Positions 12,940 to 26,561 of a DNA stretch of 64,000 bases are shown one piece after another. A program made the position numbers and the translations under genes. Every line of letters begins with the position of its first letter. Within the stretch, counting starts at the first letter, position 1. Under the pieces are notes generated by a model. It searched no databases, was not told the origin of the DNA, and saw nothing but the letters and a program-made list of their open reading frames with translations. Origin of the DNA: Apostichopus japonicus (Eukaryota > Echinodermata > Holothuroidea > Aspidochirotida > Stichopodidae); the NCBI RefSeq assembly GCF_037975245.1, contig NC_092561.1, forward strand, positions 19,837,508-19,901,507, in the 5' to 3' direction.

Positions 12940-15900
12940 CTACTTGGGGCTGACATGCTCCACGAAATAAACACCAGTGTCAACCCTGGTAAATCCTTTC
13001 GGCGTCTCCAGTTTCTGGAGTTTGTCAACCAGTTGGGAGAGATTGGAGTCCTCTCTGTCAACATCGACAAGTTCACATCTAAATACGTATGCGAATGAGT
13101 GGAAAGGACGGAGAGGCGTGAACCGTTTGTAGATGCCATACCGTCCAAGATTCTTCTCGTTCTTGGATAGGTACTGTTGTATCTCATTAAGGCCGCAGTG
13201 GTCTGCCCAATTGGCCTCAAAGTCCGCAGTGTCACATTCATCGGTCTCCACCGTCTGTCATGAAATCAACACAAAACTTTCATTGAAATTTGATCTATAC
13301 ATTGTGACGTAAGTTAAATGAGTATATAGTTACCGTTTCGGCGTTCAATAGAAAAAAAACTCCTATCACAATATGCTTACACTATTTGGCGTGGCCAATG
13401 GTTTAGATATTAATATATAATTAATATGAATGCCTCATTATGCATCAAATTTTGACGATCAAAACAATCTTATTTTTGTACTATTGTGTATAGTAAAAAA
13501 TCACACAATAATGACGCTGTGCCATTATTTTGCCAAAATTTCTGCAAATTAGTTCGAAAATTATTTATAAAATAACGCGGCGGCACATGTGAAAACGTTT
13601 AAGGATTGAAGATAGATCAGGTTCAATAAAACTGACATGCAGTTGTATGGGGTTTATACCTGATATGCCATGACAATAAACGTTGAGCCCATCCTGGCTG
13701 GGAGATCCGGTGCCAAAGGAAGGTTGTTATTCGTAGCGAGTTCAATGTAGCCACCTGGAATTCAAAACAGCAATTACTTGACATTAAAAAGGAAGTATTA
13801 AAAATTGATAAACCTTCCATGCAAAGAGGCCAAACGTAACGTATATCTAGCATGTATGTATCAATAAATATATGGATATATTACGGTGCCAGTGTGTATA
13901 TGAATCTGTGTCTGTGTTTGTCATGTTTAAAGTGTAGCATATAACGATACAACAGCAGTTATATCTTACCGGGGTGGTTGATTTGATGTCCGGGGAGTCC
14001 ATGACCCTCTATAAGGGCTTGGACTAGTTCTTGGGTGGGTTCCGTCATATCTTTGACAATACGCTCCACCGGTCCTTTAAAGGTGGCAAAGTTCACATAT
14101 GGAAACAGTCCTGAAGGGTAAACAGAAATACTTGAACACCCAGTGTATACGAAATTGCACGTATACCAAGAACATAATAACGAATATTGTGGGTAGATCA
14201 GCGAGTCCAGGGATCGATAGCGACTCGTATTCCACTTTCAACATCATAATCCATAATAATTACGGTTCTGCGTATAGCAACACTCTGATGCTTTCTCTTA
14301 GTAGCCTATCTCATGATGTAATAAACCAAAGCGTTCAAATAATGACGTCACTTGTTTACACATAGCACACCAAGTTGAGGTCGTTTATCCAAGTGCTAGC
14401 ATTCCTATGGAGGTCTAAGTGTGCCATACAAATGTAAAAAATATGAACTCATTATCACCATTTATAATTCTAAAATGAGTATAAGTTAATAAAAAACACA
14501 CCCATAAACGTATAACAATGAGTAATTTATTTCACTTATGACGAGCTATCTGGCTTTTACGAAAGACTACATATAGTTTTGCAAAGTGACTTGTTCCTCT
14601 CCGTCCCTACACACATTTTATCCCAATACCACCCCGTTCACGTGACGTCCATGTAAAGTCAATTTGAAAGAAAAGAGGAGGGGGAGGGGGAGGGGGCTTG
14701 CGGTGAACAGACACGAAATATACTGCAGTACGCAAGTAGGCCTAAATCTTGCACAACCAACACAGTGAAAATTACGGAAGCCGAGAGCCTGGTATATACG
14801 GTCGTTTGCCACAACATTTGAGTTTACCACAAACAATGATTTTGCCACAATCAGTATGTTTGCCACTAGCATTGTGTTGCCGGTTACATCTCTATGTTCC
14901 GACGTCTCTATGTTCCGACGTCTCTATGTTCCGACGTCTCTATGTTCCGACAATTTTTTTGAACTCTAATTTGTTTTTATCCAAATTTTTTCGGACTCAA
15001 TTTTTTGGACCAAATTGTTGACCAACATGTTTTCGGACCAACTTTTTTCGGAGCAAAATTATTTTAGACCAATATATTTTTATGACCAAATTCTTTTTGG
15101 ACAAATTTTTTGACACCAACATGTTTTCGGACCAAAATTTTTTTTTGACCACTGATTTTGGTCCCAAAAAATTTGAGTACAAACAATTAAATTTCGGGTC
15201 ACAAGCAATTTTCGGTCACAAGCACTTTTTGGGTCATAACAAACTTTGGGCCTTTTTTTCCTGAAAAAAATTTGGTGCGTCCAAAAAATTGTGTCCCCCA
15301 AAAGGTAGGTCAGAAAAAATGTTGGTCCAAAAAAATTAAGTCCCACCCCACAAAAATTGGGTCCCAAAAATTTGGGGCCCAAAAAATTAAGTCCCCCCAA
15401 AAATTTGGTCCGAAAAAATTTTGCTCCAAAAAAATTAGAGTCCAAACAATTTGTCGGAACATAGAGACGTCGGAACATAGAGACGTCGGAACATAGGGAT
15501 GTTACCGTGTTGCCACATCTCTCATACAGGTATACCATTGGCAAGGTCTTTTTTATAATGGTCGGCCTGACACCTTTACAACAGACCGAGTGATTGTTCG
15601 TAAATCCACTGCAATCTCAGATCTACATGGTATTTATAGATAAACTACATGGTTGACTGTACGATGCAAGGTCCCTGACTGAATGGAGAGGTAACCCTGG
15701 AAAGTATGATAAGCCTTAGATCAAATTACACAAGAGTCTCTCAGAAATAGCACATTGTTCGCGTTTTACCGGAGGTAAGGATTTTCTACTTAATTTAAAA
15801 GATTTTAAGTTCGTTCGGTTCTTTGGTAATAAATATCACTTTCAATACGAGTATGCGACCAGGGAGTTGTTATAGGTCCCTGGTTTGACGGAAAGCATAC

Positions 15901-17368
15901 AAACTACATGTAATTATAAGTTCACTGGGGTAACTTTTCATCCCGAGTTGATAACAAACTTTATCATCCTGTGCGCCGCTTATTACTGCTTTGGAATCTG
16001 AACTCTTTTTCGAGGTGGTCATTAGGCTCTACCATACCCCCACCCCATCCCCACCCCCAATTCGCACAGAAACAATAGAAAATCACTTTTGAAGCAGAGA
16101 GGTAAGTAGTATACACTTTAAATTTCAAAAAGTGAAAATTCACTCTTTTTAAAAGTGTCTGTACAGGATGATCACTCGTTTATGGAGTGATTTCATTATT
16201 TTCTTAAAGTGAAATGTTACCAATTTAGCTTCCCCTCCCCCTCCCCCACCCCCTGGAATCCAGAGTGTACATACAGTGTATGTCAGGTCGGCCACCGCTA
16301 TTTGACACTTCCTTATACATACCCCTAGTTAACCTTAAGTTAACCTAAGTTACCTTAAGTTACACCAGAGAAGGGGCGTCGGAGGCTATTTGGGATTGGT
16401 ACGGCAGATCAGAGTGGCCATCTATCATAATTATCGGGGGACGTTTGGTAGGTCAAACTACGCTACGCGCCACCAGGATTGGCGCGTAGCGTAATGGAGC
16501 CAATTTTGAAAAAAATGCCTCCCAGATTGAAGGAAATGGCACTACCCGAGCTTGAAAACAAGACCCCTGCCATGCCGGAGTAGTCACATTTAGCCTACTT
16601 GCTTGTTTCATTTTGGTTCTTTATTTTTTGCCATTTTTTTTTCTACGTCCTACTTTCTTTTTTTTTCTTTTTCTTTTTTCGCGCCGTGAATATTGGTCCG
16701 GCGTTCGCCGGACCTGCCGTACCGGCTCCGACGCCCCTGAGGATCCAAAGGAGATAAAGATGTACCCTTGTGTTTACGTGGTTGTATAGTTCTCTAAAGC
16801 GTCTAGCAGAATTTCAGCGGTTTAGGAGGTAACTTTAATTTTCTGCAAGGTGGTAAAAATATGCCATTTCCCAGAAGTCTGTGCTGGTTAACGTTGTCGC
16901 ATTTTCCTTTTGAAAAGCGACTTCTAGCAAGCAGCTGGTGTGATGTCATAAGTGGACATTCAAAACCAAATTTTTGATTCATTGTTTTGATCATTGGCGT
17001 TAAACAGAATACATTGTGATTTCCACTGCAGGGTTGCCGCACAGCTATATCCTGAAGAAAGCCATTAAAGATCACATGTTGGACTTTTGGTAAACAGGTT
17101 CTTTCTTGGCTATTTTTTTTGTTAAACACTGTATCATCTAGTATAAGTTTCGCTTCAAGTTTACAGGAACTTCGTGTAATGAAAATATAAGCCTCTTACC
17201 TTTCGTACTTGTGTTTTTTAAGAGATGGGCGCAAACAAAGTGATCAAGCGTCTCAACATATTTGCCGAGATGACGCCAGCCTTCCAAGAATGAATTAAAA
17301 TTTGATGGAGGTGTGATTGTTTTATAAAAGTTGAAAACCACCTTAAAGTTATTCTTTTCGTCCTCCAT
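12940..17368 (-). CDS. Unrecognised protein, 239 aa, four exons
   Basis: The exons are 17368-17200, 14110-13970, 13754-13660 and 13254-12940. All junctions are GT/AG with donors GTAAGA, GTAAGA and GTATAA, and the phases run 1, 1, 0, ending in TAG. The conceptual protein starts MEDEKNNFKVVFNFY. It continues through GLFPYVNF, then GHGLPGHQINHPGGYIEL, MGSTFIVMAYQ and finally GVYFVEHVSPK. It has no signal peptide or membrane span and is globular and charged, so probably cytosolic. The alternation of strands such as FIVMAYQ, SFAYVFRCEL and GVYFVEH with helices could fit a dimeric alpha/beta-barrel fold, but that is only an impression. I do not recognise the family. Coding status is strong because four independent exons join in frame. 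Confidence 0.85.
14882..15506. mobile_element. Fold-back element with 16-bp terminal iterons, 625 bp
   Basis: Terminal inverted repeats run GGTTACATCTCTATGTTCCG on the left and CGGAACATAGGGATGTTACC on the right. The 8-bp direct duplication GTGTTGCC lies at 14874-14881 and 15507-15514. The left end has four tandem TCTCTATGTTCCGACG units (16 bp) and the right end has inverted units. Between them the left half is a degenerate array of GGACCAANTTTTTT-type units and the right half holds their complement, so the whole element can fold on itself. It lies in intron 1 of the unrecognised gene. The translations it gives (repeated FGPKFLG) are products of the repeat, not genes. Confidence 0.85.
15515..16370. 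other. Intron sequence, no feature seen
   Basis: Part of intron 1 (between 17200 and 14110) of the unrecognised gene. A TTAACCTTAAGTTAACC-type short direct repeat lies at about 16328-16363. No further exon was found. Confidence 0.4.
16371..16739. mobile_element. Probable TIR element with hairpin core, about 370 bp
   Basis: The ends are AAGGGGCGTCGGAGGC and GGCTCCGACGCCCCTG, an inverted pair. Inside, at 16458-16492, is the GCGCCACCAGGATTGGCGC core. No clean 8-bp target duplication was found, so the exact boundaries or the age are uncertain. Confidence 0.6.
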
Positions 17369-18099
17369 TTTAGTAATTCTTGCCCCCGTAAACTGTATAC
17401 AAGTACAACTATACTACAGTGAAAGTAAGCTATGAGAGATTGCTCTAAAATAGCTCTGACCAATTCCATGCCCTCACCGTGCACTCAAAAAAGGAATTTC
17501 ATAACAAAGAGAGGAGGACTTCATTATCTGTTCCGGGTAGCCTTTTACCTCCATGAATAAACGGCGTTCAAGAAATCGTCCAACCGTGAACTTTTAAATT
17601 GGATAACCAGAGAACGAAAACGTTCAGTGGTTCCGATGCCCGAACATATTCAGAGTGTGGTAAGCCATACTGTTTTTAATATTCATGAACTTATGCACAC
17701 CAAAACGAAGACGGATTATCTATTAACAAATGCGTCAATGTAAAATGGAAGGTAACATACCAGGAATGAGTTATCTTGTTGACAAAGTCTATATAGTGAA
17801 AGCCAAAATGTATAGTAAAAACAGATACATGCATGAATATTTAAATGACGTCAAATTGTTATATAGTCTCATACGCATGTATTTATATACTTACCTTGTA
17901 TTATCGAAGTACATATATACAGCTAGTAGACATACTACTTCAGATATATCTGATTAAGAAGTTTATGATCACTGTTTAATATTCAAGATATGCACACAAA
18001 CAAACACCACGGTTGGTTGTATGAGCTGTGTAGTGTGACAAACATAATATGCTTTTGATGAAAAACATAATACAGGGTTGGTTCTTGTCCTGTGTTTAA

Positions 18100-18759
<660 letters not shown>

Positions 18760-19420
18760 GCACACACACCCTAACATGATTGCAAAGGTTACCGAGCCTT
18801 CGGCATCGTAACCAAAAATCGTGATACAAACAATGATAGGACTTCTCCAAGAAGATGAAATCCAAATTCCATTGTTAACCTTGTGTTTACTCCCTTCCAG
18901 GCCTTTCGGCTAAGATCACGGGCTCGTGATACACATTTGTTTACGTGTCCTTAAAAGGTACCTTGTGTCATATATGCACCATGATCGATGTACAGTACAG
19001 GGACTACTGGGCTGGGAGTGGATCAGTTAGGTTATTTTGGTTTAGTGCCCAGGCTCTGCTATCTGGAGTAAATCTTCACTTTAAAGAAGTATCTACTCCC
19101 TTTCCAGTTTTAAGGGACTCTTGATGTAACATGCATAATTACACGTCAACAGTCTCAATGTATAAGGGGCTGGGTTAAGAAAGGATAAAGTTCTTTTATA
19201 TCATGCCCGACTCTATCTTGGGTAACTTTTCTTCAACAACAAAAAAGTACTAATATGCATGATAGAGATATCTTTGATGCACAGTTCAGTCGCTGGGAAC
19301 AATTTTGTAGGTTTCGAAACTCCAATACAAGAACCAAAACAATTTTGGGGAAATTTTGAGCAACCTGAAAGGTATTGGACAACGGGAGGCCTATTGGCCT
19401 ATATATGTGATTTGACTTAC

Positions 19421-19586
19421 CACGAGCATCTGCATTTTTATGAAGTTGTGAGCCCACGTAGTGGTCTAAAGTCTCAATGAAGTCCCCGAAATGTCTCCAT
19501 CCTTCGCTGAAGGTCGAAAACTTTGGTGGTGGTGTTATTTTCTCATAAAAGTTGAAAACGACTTTTAACTCGCTCTCTGATGCCAT
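19421..19586 (-). CDS. Alternative or paralogous first exon of the unrecognised gene
   Basis: ATG at 19586 opens MASESELKVVFNFYEKITPP, and the exon ends at a GTAAGT donor in phase 1, exactly as the first exon at 17368-17200 does. About 29 of 50 aligned residues are identical to that exon, including KVVFNFY, ITPP, EGWRH and ETLDH. Spliced to the same exons 2-4 it would give a 238-residue protein differing only in its first 55 residues. No second copy of exons 2-4 was seen between 17.4 and 19.4 kb, so an alternative promoter and first exon is more likely than a complete tandem gene. A decayed paralogue remains possible. Confidence 0.72.
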
Positions 19587-20145
19587 AGCGAAAAGTTATA
19601 TGAATGCGCTGTATGAGATGATCAAAATATGAAACAAGTAAATTTGTCATTTCGTTTCTGCCAACTTTTATGTAATTTTACACCATCTGTTACACGAAGA
19701 GTTAAAACAGACAGAAGGATTACAAGACGACGCAAATTTCAGGTGTCTTCGTGAACTGAAAGGGAAATTACTTAACTCCGTCTCAATGTCGACTTTATGA
19801 AAATGAATTACCGTATCAAGCCATTCACTCACTCTGCAATCATCCCAGTTACTCATCATAATCATCCCAGTTATAAAAAAAATATTGAAGAAAAGTCACA
19901 TGGCCAGCCACTCGAGGGGGAAAAATATATATAATAAATGGCGGAATCATGCATGTGCTATAGTTATAAATGACGTTAAATGAACGGGTAAAAAACCCTA
20001 TGGAAAACAAATTTATCATGATGACATCACAGACCAATCACCTGTGGTCAACTTATTAAAGTAAGGGAGGGTTTATAGCCATGCAGTCAAAACAGGTTAC
20101 ATTTGATCGAACATTATCTCGACTAGGAGACTAGATATTGAGATG

Positions 20146-20201
<56 letters not shown>

Positions 20202-22500
20202 ATGTATATTATATATGTTTAAATAATGGAGTACTCGCCCTAACGTCGGAGCATTAAAACTATCTTTGAGTCATTCTAGACATAAATATAGTTCACCAAT
20301 ACGAAGTATAGTCGTATTTAGGATCATATCCACGGGGTGTGGTAATGTAAACCTACACCCACCCCTCCTTTTATTTCTTCAAACATTAAAAGTACGTATG
20401 CATACTAGTATTGGTACAAGCTTCCGTACATACCAATTTATATATACCTGAGTTAAATAATAGTATGCCTGAGCATAGTCAAATTCACGTCTTAGATTTT
20501 TTTTTTCTATGGGAGGACCCATGACTCACGACACCAAGCCTAAACCACCCTCCTCTTTTGCAAATATTTGATGCCCCTGATACTCCAAAACAGAGCTTTA
20601 AACCTGGCGTTTTCCCTGCACTGCTATGGGAATTAGTCATGATACTGTTTTAATTCATATACCCGGACTGTACAGTTGAAGGTTGCCTGTGCAAGCGAGT
20701 TCATCCCCTGCGCACAGACACACACGCATGTTATAATCTACTCACAACAAGGTGGGTCTCACATACATACTCACTCCCCGCATAACAAAGAAACACGTAG
20801 TACCTTGGTCGATCTATCTCATGCTATAACAACTGCGCACAAGTCATGTTACATTCTTGTAAACAAAGAGCAATAAATAACACAAGATTAATACTCACAA
20901 AATTGACTGAAAACTGGATAACTTATACTTCCGGATAAAAACAAAGTTATCACCAAAGACACATGTATATTGTTAATATGATTTGAGGCTGAACCAGAAA
21001 ACTAGACCGTCAAAAGAAGAAGAAGAAGAAAAAACTCACAAACCGTTCGGATATTATTATTTCTCGACCCGCACTTCTAATCCGATGGCCTTAACAGAAT
21101 CTTTGTCATGCTACTGTTACCAACCTCAATATATGTATAAATATAGAAAGAATTATGTCAAAAAGAATGAGGTTGTTTTGATACAGAAGCGTATAAACGC
21201 CATTACAGCTAAAATAGTAAGATATGTAAATTTGTTGAGAATTTTGTCCCTTTGTACAAATGTTAAAATGTAGCACGTGATCTGTATGTTTTTGTGCCGA
21301 TTTTCCAATTCCTGTCGTTGCAAAAATATATATTGGAAATGTCTTATTTAAAAAATATTCATTCTCTATGGATACACCAAAATCTCTCAAGTTAGGTTTG
21401 GCCAACTGGTAATATCACCTCATTACAAAATAAAACGTATCGTTCAAACTACTTGACTTTGCAAGAAATTGTTGCAATCACACAAATATGCTTCTCACTA
21501 AAATTTCAGTTCGCAAAGTTTTGTTGCATTGAGTTAGTGCATATAATGATCGACCCATTTTGATACACTTTCATGAGAAAGAGAGACGGTCCGCAAATTA
21601 AGCCTCTGTGATGTAGTGGCGTTTATACGCTTCCGTAGCTCTTGCCGGAAGTTATTTACGCTCTCGAACTAAGCGGGTCCCTGAAGGTCGCAGATATGCA
21701 TAAATTATAGTTATGTGCAATGATGCACGCTTGGATCGATCGAGTTGGCATGACGGGAAAAAAGTGCTGCCTTGGAATTTGATATTATTCTTGGCCAAAA
21801 TTGTAGACTGTGGATAAATTTGAAACTTTGAAAGGCTGAATGAACAGAAATCAAGCCAATGAAAGCAATCGTGCCAATAACGAGAACAGCTTCGTGAGTT
21901 CAGAACGTAAATTTAAGGAGATGCCTTGATATTACAATTATTATTTCATCAACATTGATTTCACCAGACTCACCGAAACTTACAGGAGCCATGTTAACTG
22001 TAGAATACAGCGATGTATATTTGAAGATATATACAGAGATACAGAGAAACGACAATGATATCGAAATATGCATCATATGAAATTCTCGCTAAATACAGTA
22101 GAACGAAAGCGGGGTCATGTTCCGCTCACAGCAGGCTGGCATATTCCACTGTCACGAGAGGGATGTTTTTTATGAACTTCGTATTGGTTTGTAGTGAATT
22201 TGTGTAGAATTTCACAAAATTTTCGTTTTACTGAACGCTGTATAAAATGGTGTTGTGCGTCGTATACGTAATCGGTGGTAAGAACTTGAATTTTAAAACA
22301 TTTCTTTTGTGATAAGTTATATAAATCACAACTACAGTAGCAACCATGATTTAATTACGTTTGAGAAAACGACTGAAATCCGCAACTTATGTAGGCCTAC
22401 ATCCTATCGCCAATGTTATTAACCATGGAGAGTAATTTGACGTCCTCCACTGTAGCACGTGCTTGAAGTTTATAGCACTCCTTGAATTCATATATGTCTA
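19587..22500. other. Intergenic, upstream of the alternative first exon
   Basis: No convincing coding sequence was found. The region contains a (TA)n(TG)n tract at 20149-20217 and a GAA-rich patch near 21016-21033. Promoter elements for the exon at 19586 are expected here but none is distinctive. Confidence 0.4.
20149..20217. repeat. (TA)n(TG)n compound microsatellite
   Basis: TA run passing into TG repeats and then TATGTATATTATATAT. Confidence 0.9.
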
Positions 22501-22508
22501 ACCTCATA

Positions 22509-22962
22509 CAGTGGCTTAGCTAGGGGGTCAAGGGAGGGCACGTGCCACGGGTTTAGGGGGCGCTGAAATGGAAGAATCAGAGTAAAAAAATAAGCACTTT
22601 TTAGAAAAACATGACAAAATTGATGTATGTCGTCAGGCATGAATATTTGCCAGTTACTAATAAGAATCTGAACTGAATGTAGTTGTTTTTATTAGCAAAT
22701 TTATAGATTGTTATTTCTTTTCAGTCCATTTCGACCGTTTTCTCTTTTTTTTAATTCTGTTCTGTAATGACTATACATGTCACGGAAATTTCGGGTATTT
22801 CAGTATACAGTTCCAAGGCAGTAGATTTCGAAAGGTGGGTATACAGTATCATAGGCGTAGGAGCACAATTTGCGCGCAATTTCAATTTCTTTCAGTAGTG
22901 GGGGGGGGGGCGCAATTTTCTTCTCTTGCACCCGGGCGCCAAAACCTCTAGCTACGCCACTG
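22509..22962. mobile_element. hAT-like MITE, 454 bp (family 3)
   Basis: Starts CAGTGGCTTAGCTAGG and ends CCTCTAGCTACGCCACTG. The flanking octamers are ACCTCATA (22501-22508) and AACTCATA (22963-22970), matching at seven of eight positions. It has a G tract inside and no reading frame. Confidence 0.78.
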
Positions 22963-23274
22963 AACTCATAGCTACCACATTTCTGGTGAATAATGAGCAA
23001 TTTCTTTCAAACAATCAAACAGCAGCTGTTACGCACGCAGCTTGTCGAGACTGCACACATTATACATAGATACGACAAGCAGACGACAGGATTTTAGTAC
23101 CCTTAGCAACACATTGTCAGGACTTCTGGCTGTACTCACTCCACTTTTAAATGTCAAGAGTTGAACTTTGTAGTGTTGAGCTGTAATGCACCTCTGAAAT
23201 AACACCAAAAGTAGGCACGTTTACCAGATACTATATGAACTCTCGAATACATTGAAAATACAGAATAAGCTAGG

Positions 23275-23394
23275 TTATTACAAGCAAATGAAATGAACAT
23301 TTCACTTGTTGTGGATATAGAAAATGTATTTGCATCATTCATTGAAAACGCAATAGAAACACTGATTTGAAACGATGTGAGTTAATTCCTCTTC
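23275..23394. repeat. Outer 3' flank of ZNF duplication unit A
   Basis: The sequence containing TTCACTTGTTGTGGATATAG and TTTGCATCATTCATT matches 55115-55215 downstream of ZNF-D. It marks how far the shared flank extends before the retrotransposon relic interrupts it. Confidence 0.6.
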
Positions 23395-24310
23395 TGGAAC
23401 TCAACGAGACAACATGGAAGCTCGCATCAAAATACCCACAAGTCTTTCAACTACCTCCATCATCCTATGGATCAACCGCCAGTTGTAAATGGTACTCAAA
23501 TCTCGATCCGAAAAGTTGTTGTAACCTTCAACAACCAACCTAGCAAATCCGAAGCCATAGCCAACGGAATCTACTTCGGCAACCGTCGCTTCGAAATCAA
23601 GCGAATCCACCACACCTTCGAACCAACCCAATGCCACAACTGCCAAGCGTTTGGCCACAGAGTAGCCACCTGTACCTGCAGTAAGAAGACTTAATTGTCT
23701 TCGGCGCGATCGCCTTGTTCAGCCTTTCTTCACGAGAAGCGGCAAAGTGTGCCAACTGCAAGGGACCGCATATCGCCAGCGTTACAGAGGATGCACGATG
23801 TACCAACGCCAACTCCAAAAGACCCGCAGTGAAGATGGTTGAAGCCTCTGGCACAAGTTCATCACCATCGACACAGCCAATCACTGCGAAGCCAGCTACT
23901 GCGAAACCATCTCCACAAAATCAGTCACCAGAGAACAGACCCCACCGAAACCAGCTCCAAACAGAAGACTGCTTCAAAGAAAACCAACAACGCAACCCAG
24001 ACCATACCAATGCCCCAAAATGCCAGCTAGGCAGTATCGTAGTAGCAACTAACCCTGGGAACCCCCATCGCTCAGACCAACACCGCCACCTACCCAGAGA
24101 TCGTAAGGGGTCTTCAGCAGGTAGCCAACGCCAAACTCAACACTACCATCTAAAACTTCAGTGAACAGATACCTGTTTTTGTACAGGCGATCCTCCGGAT
24201 ACGCAACCTCATGGACAAAGAAGCAGAGGAGATTCGAGATGGCAGCAGACCGTATCTTCACGAACGCCAACATCAAAAGATCCAAGATCTACGATCTTGC
24301 CTGCTAAATC
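23395..24310 (+). pseudogene. Relic of a non-LTR retrotransposon ORF1 (gag-like, zinc knuckles)
   Basis: Several frames together carry a gag-like ORF1 of the Jockey/CR1-like style. A knuckle C-x2-C-x4-H-x4-C (CHNCQAFGHRVATC) is encoded at about 23632-23673. A second Cys-rich segment (CANCKGPHIASVTEDARC) follows at about 23748-23801, and then a Ser/Pro/Thr/Gln-rich tail. Frameshifts and stops (for example TAA at 23692-23694) separate the pieces. No reverse transcriptase follows, so the copy is truncated and dead. Codon use is GC-richer than the surroundings. It interrupts the flank of ZNF unit A. Confidence 0.75.
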
Positions 24311-24402
24311 CACCAACGGGCTCTTATTCCAACACCTGAGCCACATATCCTCCGTGTCTCCGCCTAGCCTCCGGATCCTTTCATTGCATCAACATATCAT
24401 CA

Positions 24403-25005
24403 TTAAACAAGTATTTCATACCCCTGATCCTGCTTCACTAATGAATGACTATGTAGAAAGCACTATTATACCACCAAGCTGTACATACTTGACCAATCAC
24501 AACGTATAGTTTAGACGGAAAATACGGTGAAGGAGAGCACGGCCATTCACTGTAGGTCAACTTTGCCACTTCACGTAACATAGAAAGCTCCTTCACAACT
24601 GAGTGTATTATAATTGGAAAAATTATTCAGACAAGTTAACAAGCATTTCATACCCCGTTTCTGCTTCACTGATGAATGAATATGTAGAAAGCACTATTAT
24701 ACTACCAAGCTGTACATACTTGACCAATCACAACGTATAGTTTTGAGGAAAATGATGTGAAGGAGAGCACGGCCATTCACTGTAGGTCAACTTTGCCACT
24801 TCACGTAACATAGAAAGCTCCTTCACAACTGAGTGTATTATAATTGGAAAAATTATTCAGACAAGTTAACAAGCATTTCATACCCCGTTTCTGCTTCACT
24901 GATGAATGAATATGTAGAAAGCACTATTATACTACCAAGCTGTACATACTTGACCAATCACAACGTATAGTTTTGAGGAAAATGATGTGAAGGAGAGCAG
25001 TTTCC
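24403..25005. repeat. Tandem array of a 230-bp unit, about 2.6 copies
   Basis: TGTAGGTCAACTTTGCCACT at 24551 recurs at 24781, and AACAAGCATTTCATACC near 24639 recurs near 24869, giving a 230-base period. Single related copies occur at 47510-47720 and 55270-55450, in the 3' flanks of ZNF-C and ZNF-D. This is therefore a local amplification of the ZNF unit's 3' flank. Confidence 0.85.
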
Positions 25006-25219
25006 AAACACTAGTCAACTTCGTCACATTTCATGCACACAACATGTATACCAACACTTGCATGTTCCAGATACTCAGGGGATGTTACTCCATTTCTCCC
25101 CATCCTTGATATTTCTAATTAGGATAAGGTTTTCCTCAGGACTATATCTTTTCCATATAACATTCCTTTCAAATTCTTATGTCAGCAAAGTACATTTGAA
25201 CACCTGCTTTGAGAATTAC

Positions 25220-25874
25220 CAAGGGCGGCGGAAGCACTTTTAATCTGGGGGGGGGGGGCACCGACATCAGAGGGCACTTTGAAGAAATTCGATTGGACTG
25301 ATGCAGCCTTATATTTAGTACCCTTTATAACTCTTATTGTATTATCTTATTTGCGTATTCACATCACTCCATCATCCCCCCCCCCCCCCCCTTCAAGGAA
25401 AATATGCATACTAGCACTGCAATATCCAATGTGCAAATTGGGAAACAAGGAACAAGTTTTCTTTTGAGACAAACTGAGGTGAAATCATGCTAGTTGCAAA
25501 TTTAGGAATCTTCCGAATTAGAGTTTATTTCTTGTTAATATCTTAACAAATTTTTTCCATTCGAAATAGCTTTGAGTTTGACCCACAGAAATTCATTAAA
25601 AGTCAGGGGCGTAGCCAGGATTTGCAAAGTTGTATGCACGACTATCTGAGCGGAGCGCCACCATCGGTTGGCGCGGAGCGTACAAGAAAATTTTTGGTTT
25701 TACAAACCCCTCAGATGGCCGGAAACGGCCCTTCCCGAGTGTTCATTCTGGTTCCCTGGCCTCTTGCTAACTTGAGACACCTCAATTTTTATGTAGAAAA
25801 AGGGCATTTTTAACCTGAGGAAAAGTGGGGGGGCACGTGCCCCCTGTGTCCCCCCCCCGGTTCCGCCGCCCTTG
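25220..25874. mobile_element. hAT-like MITE, 655 bp (family 2, copy 2)
   Basis: The CAAGGGCGGCGG and CCGCCGCCCTTG termini are flanked by AGAATTAC (25212-25219 and 25875-25882). It has the opposite orientation to the copy at 12010. The hairpin core lies at 25641-25680. Matching ZNF-unit 3' flank on either side shows that it inserted after duplication. Confidence 0.9.
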
Positions 25875-26561
25875 AGAATTACAAAAGTATGTCTTCTCTG
25901 TATGAAGTTCTATGATACTCAGAGGATGTTTCTCCATTTTTTGCCCCATCCTTGATATTTTTTATTAAGGTTAACTTTTTCCTCCTATACCTAACATTCC
26001 TTTTCATATTCCTATTTCAGCAACATACTTTTGAACACCTGCGTTAAGACTTACAAAAGGTCTTCTCTGTCTTCTCTGTATGAAGATTAACATTTCTAAA
26101 GAAAAAAAAAAACATATTGGTATATATTTCTCTGAAATTTATTATGTCCTTTTTAAAATTTCCAACATTAGCAAACATTTAGCTGCATTCATAATGATGT
26201 CCTTTATAAATTTTCCAACTTTATCAAACATTTAGCTGCATTCATTTTGTATCTCTCTTGATATCTGTTGTTCATGTGGCTTGGCAATGGCAGTCTTAGC
26301 AAACATCAAGAATGATAAGGGTATCTCCTGTACGTTTCCTTGCATAGTTCTTTATCTTGCAGCATTGGGCTTCCAGTGATTATATAACTACAATGATACA
26401 GGTGAATTCTCTCTGGTACAGTATGATTTCTCTCAAGTTCCAGTCCTAGCAGCCTGTATGTGTTCTCTCATGTTTCTTCACTCCATAACCGTCAGCATAA
26501 ATCAACATTTTGTACCAATAACTACAATAATAAGTTATCTTTCTCTCCTTTGTGTCTTCTT

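Noticed and set aside
12801-13241. 146-residue minus-strand frame
   Set aside because: A shifted reading of exon 4 of the unrecognised gene. Splice phase from exon 3 selects the other frame, ending at 12940.
15080-15544. 154-residue minus-strand frame with FGPKFLG repeats
   Set aside because: Product of the degenerate GGACCAA/T-rich array in the fold-back element; frames on the other strand look similar.
16803-17129. 108-residue minus-strand frame in intron 1 of the unrecognised gene
   Set aside because: Composition is not clearly random, but I see no family motif, splice fit or repeat partner, so it is left unannotated.
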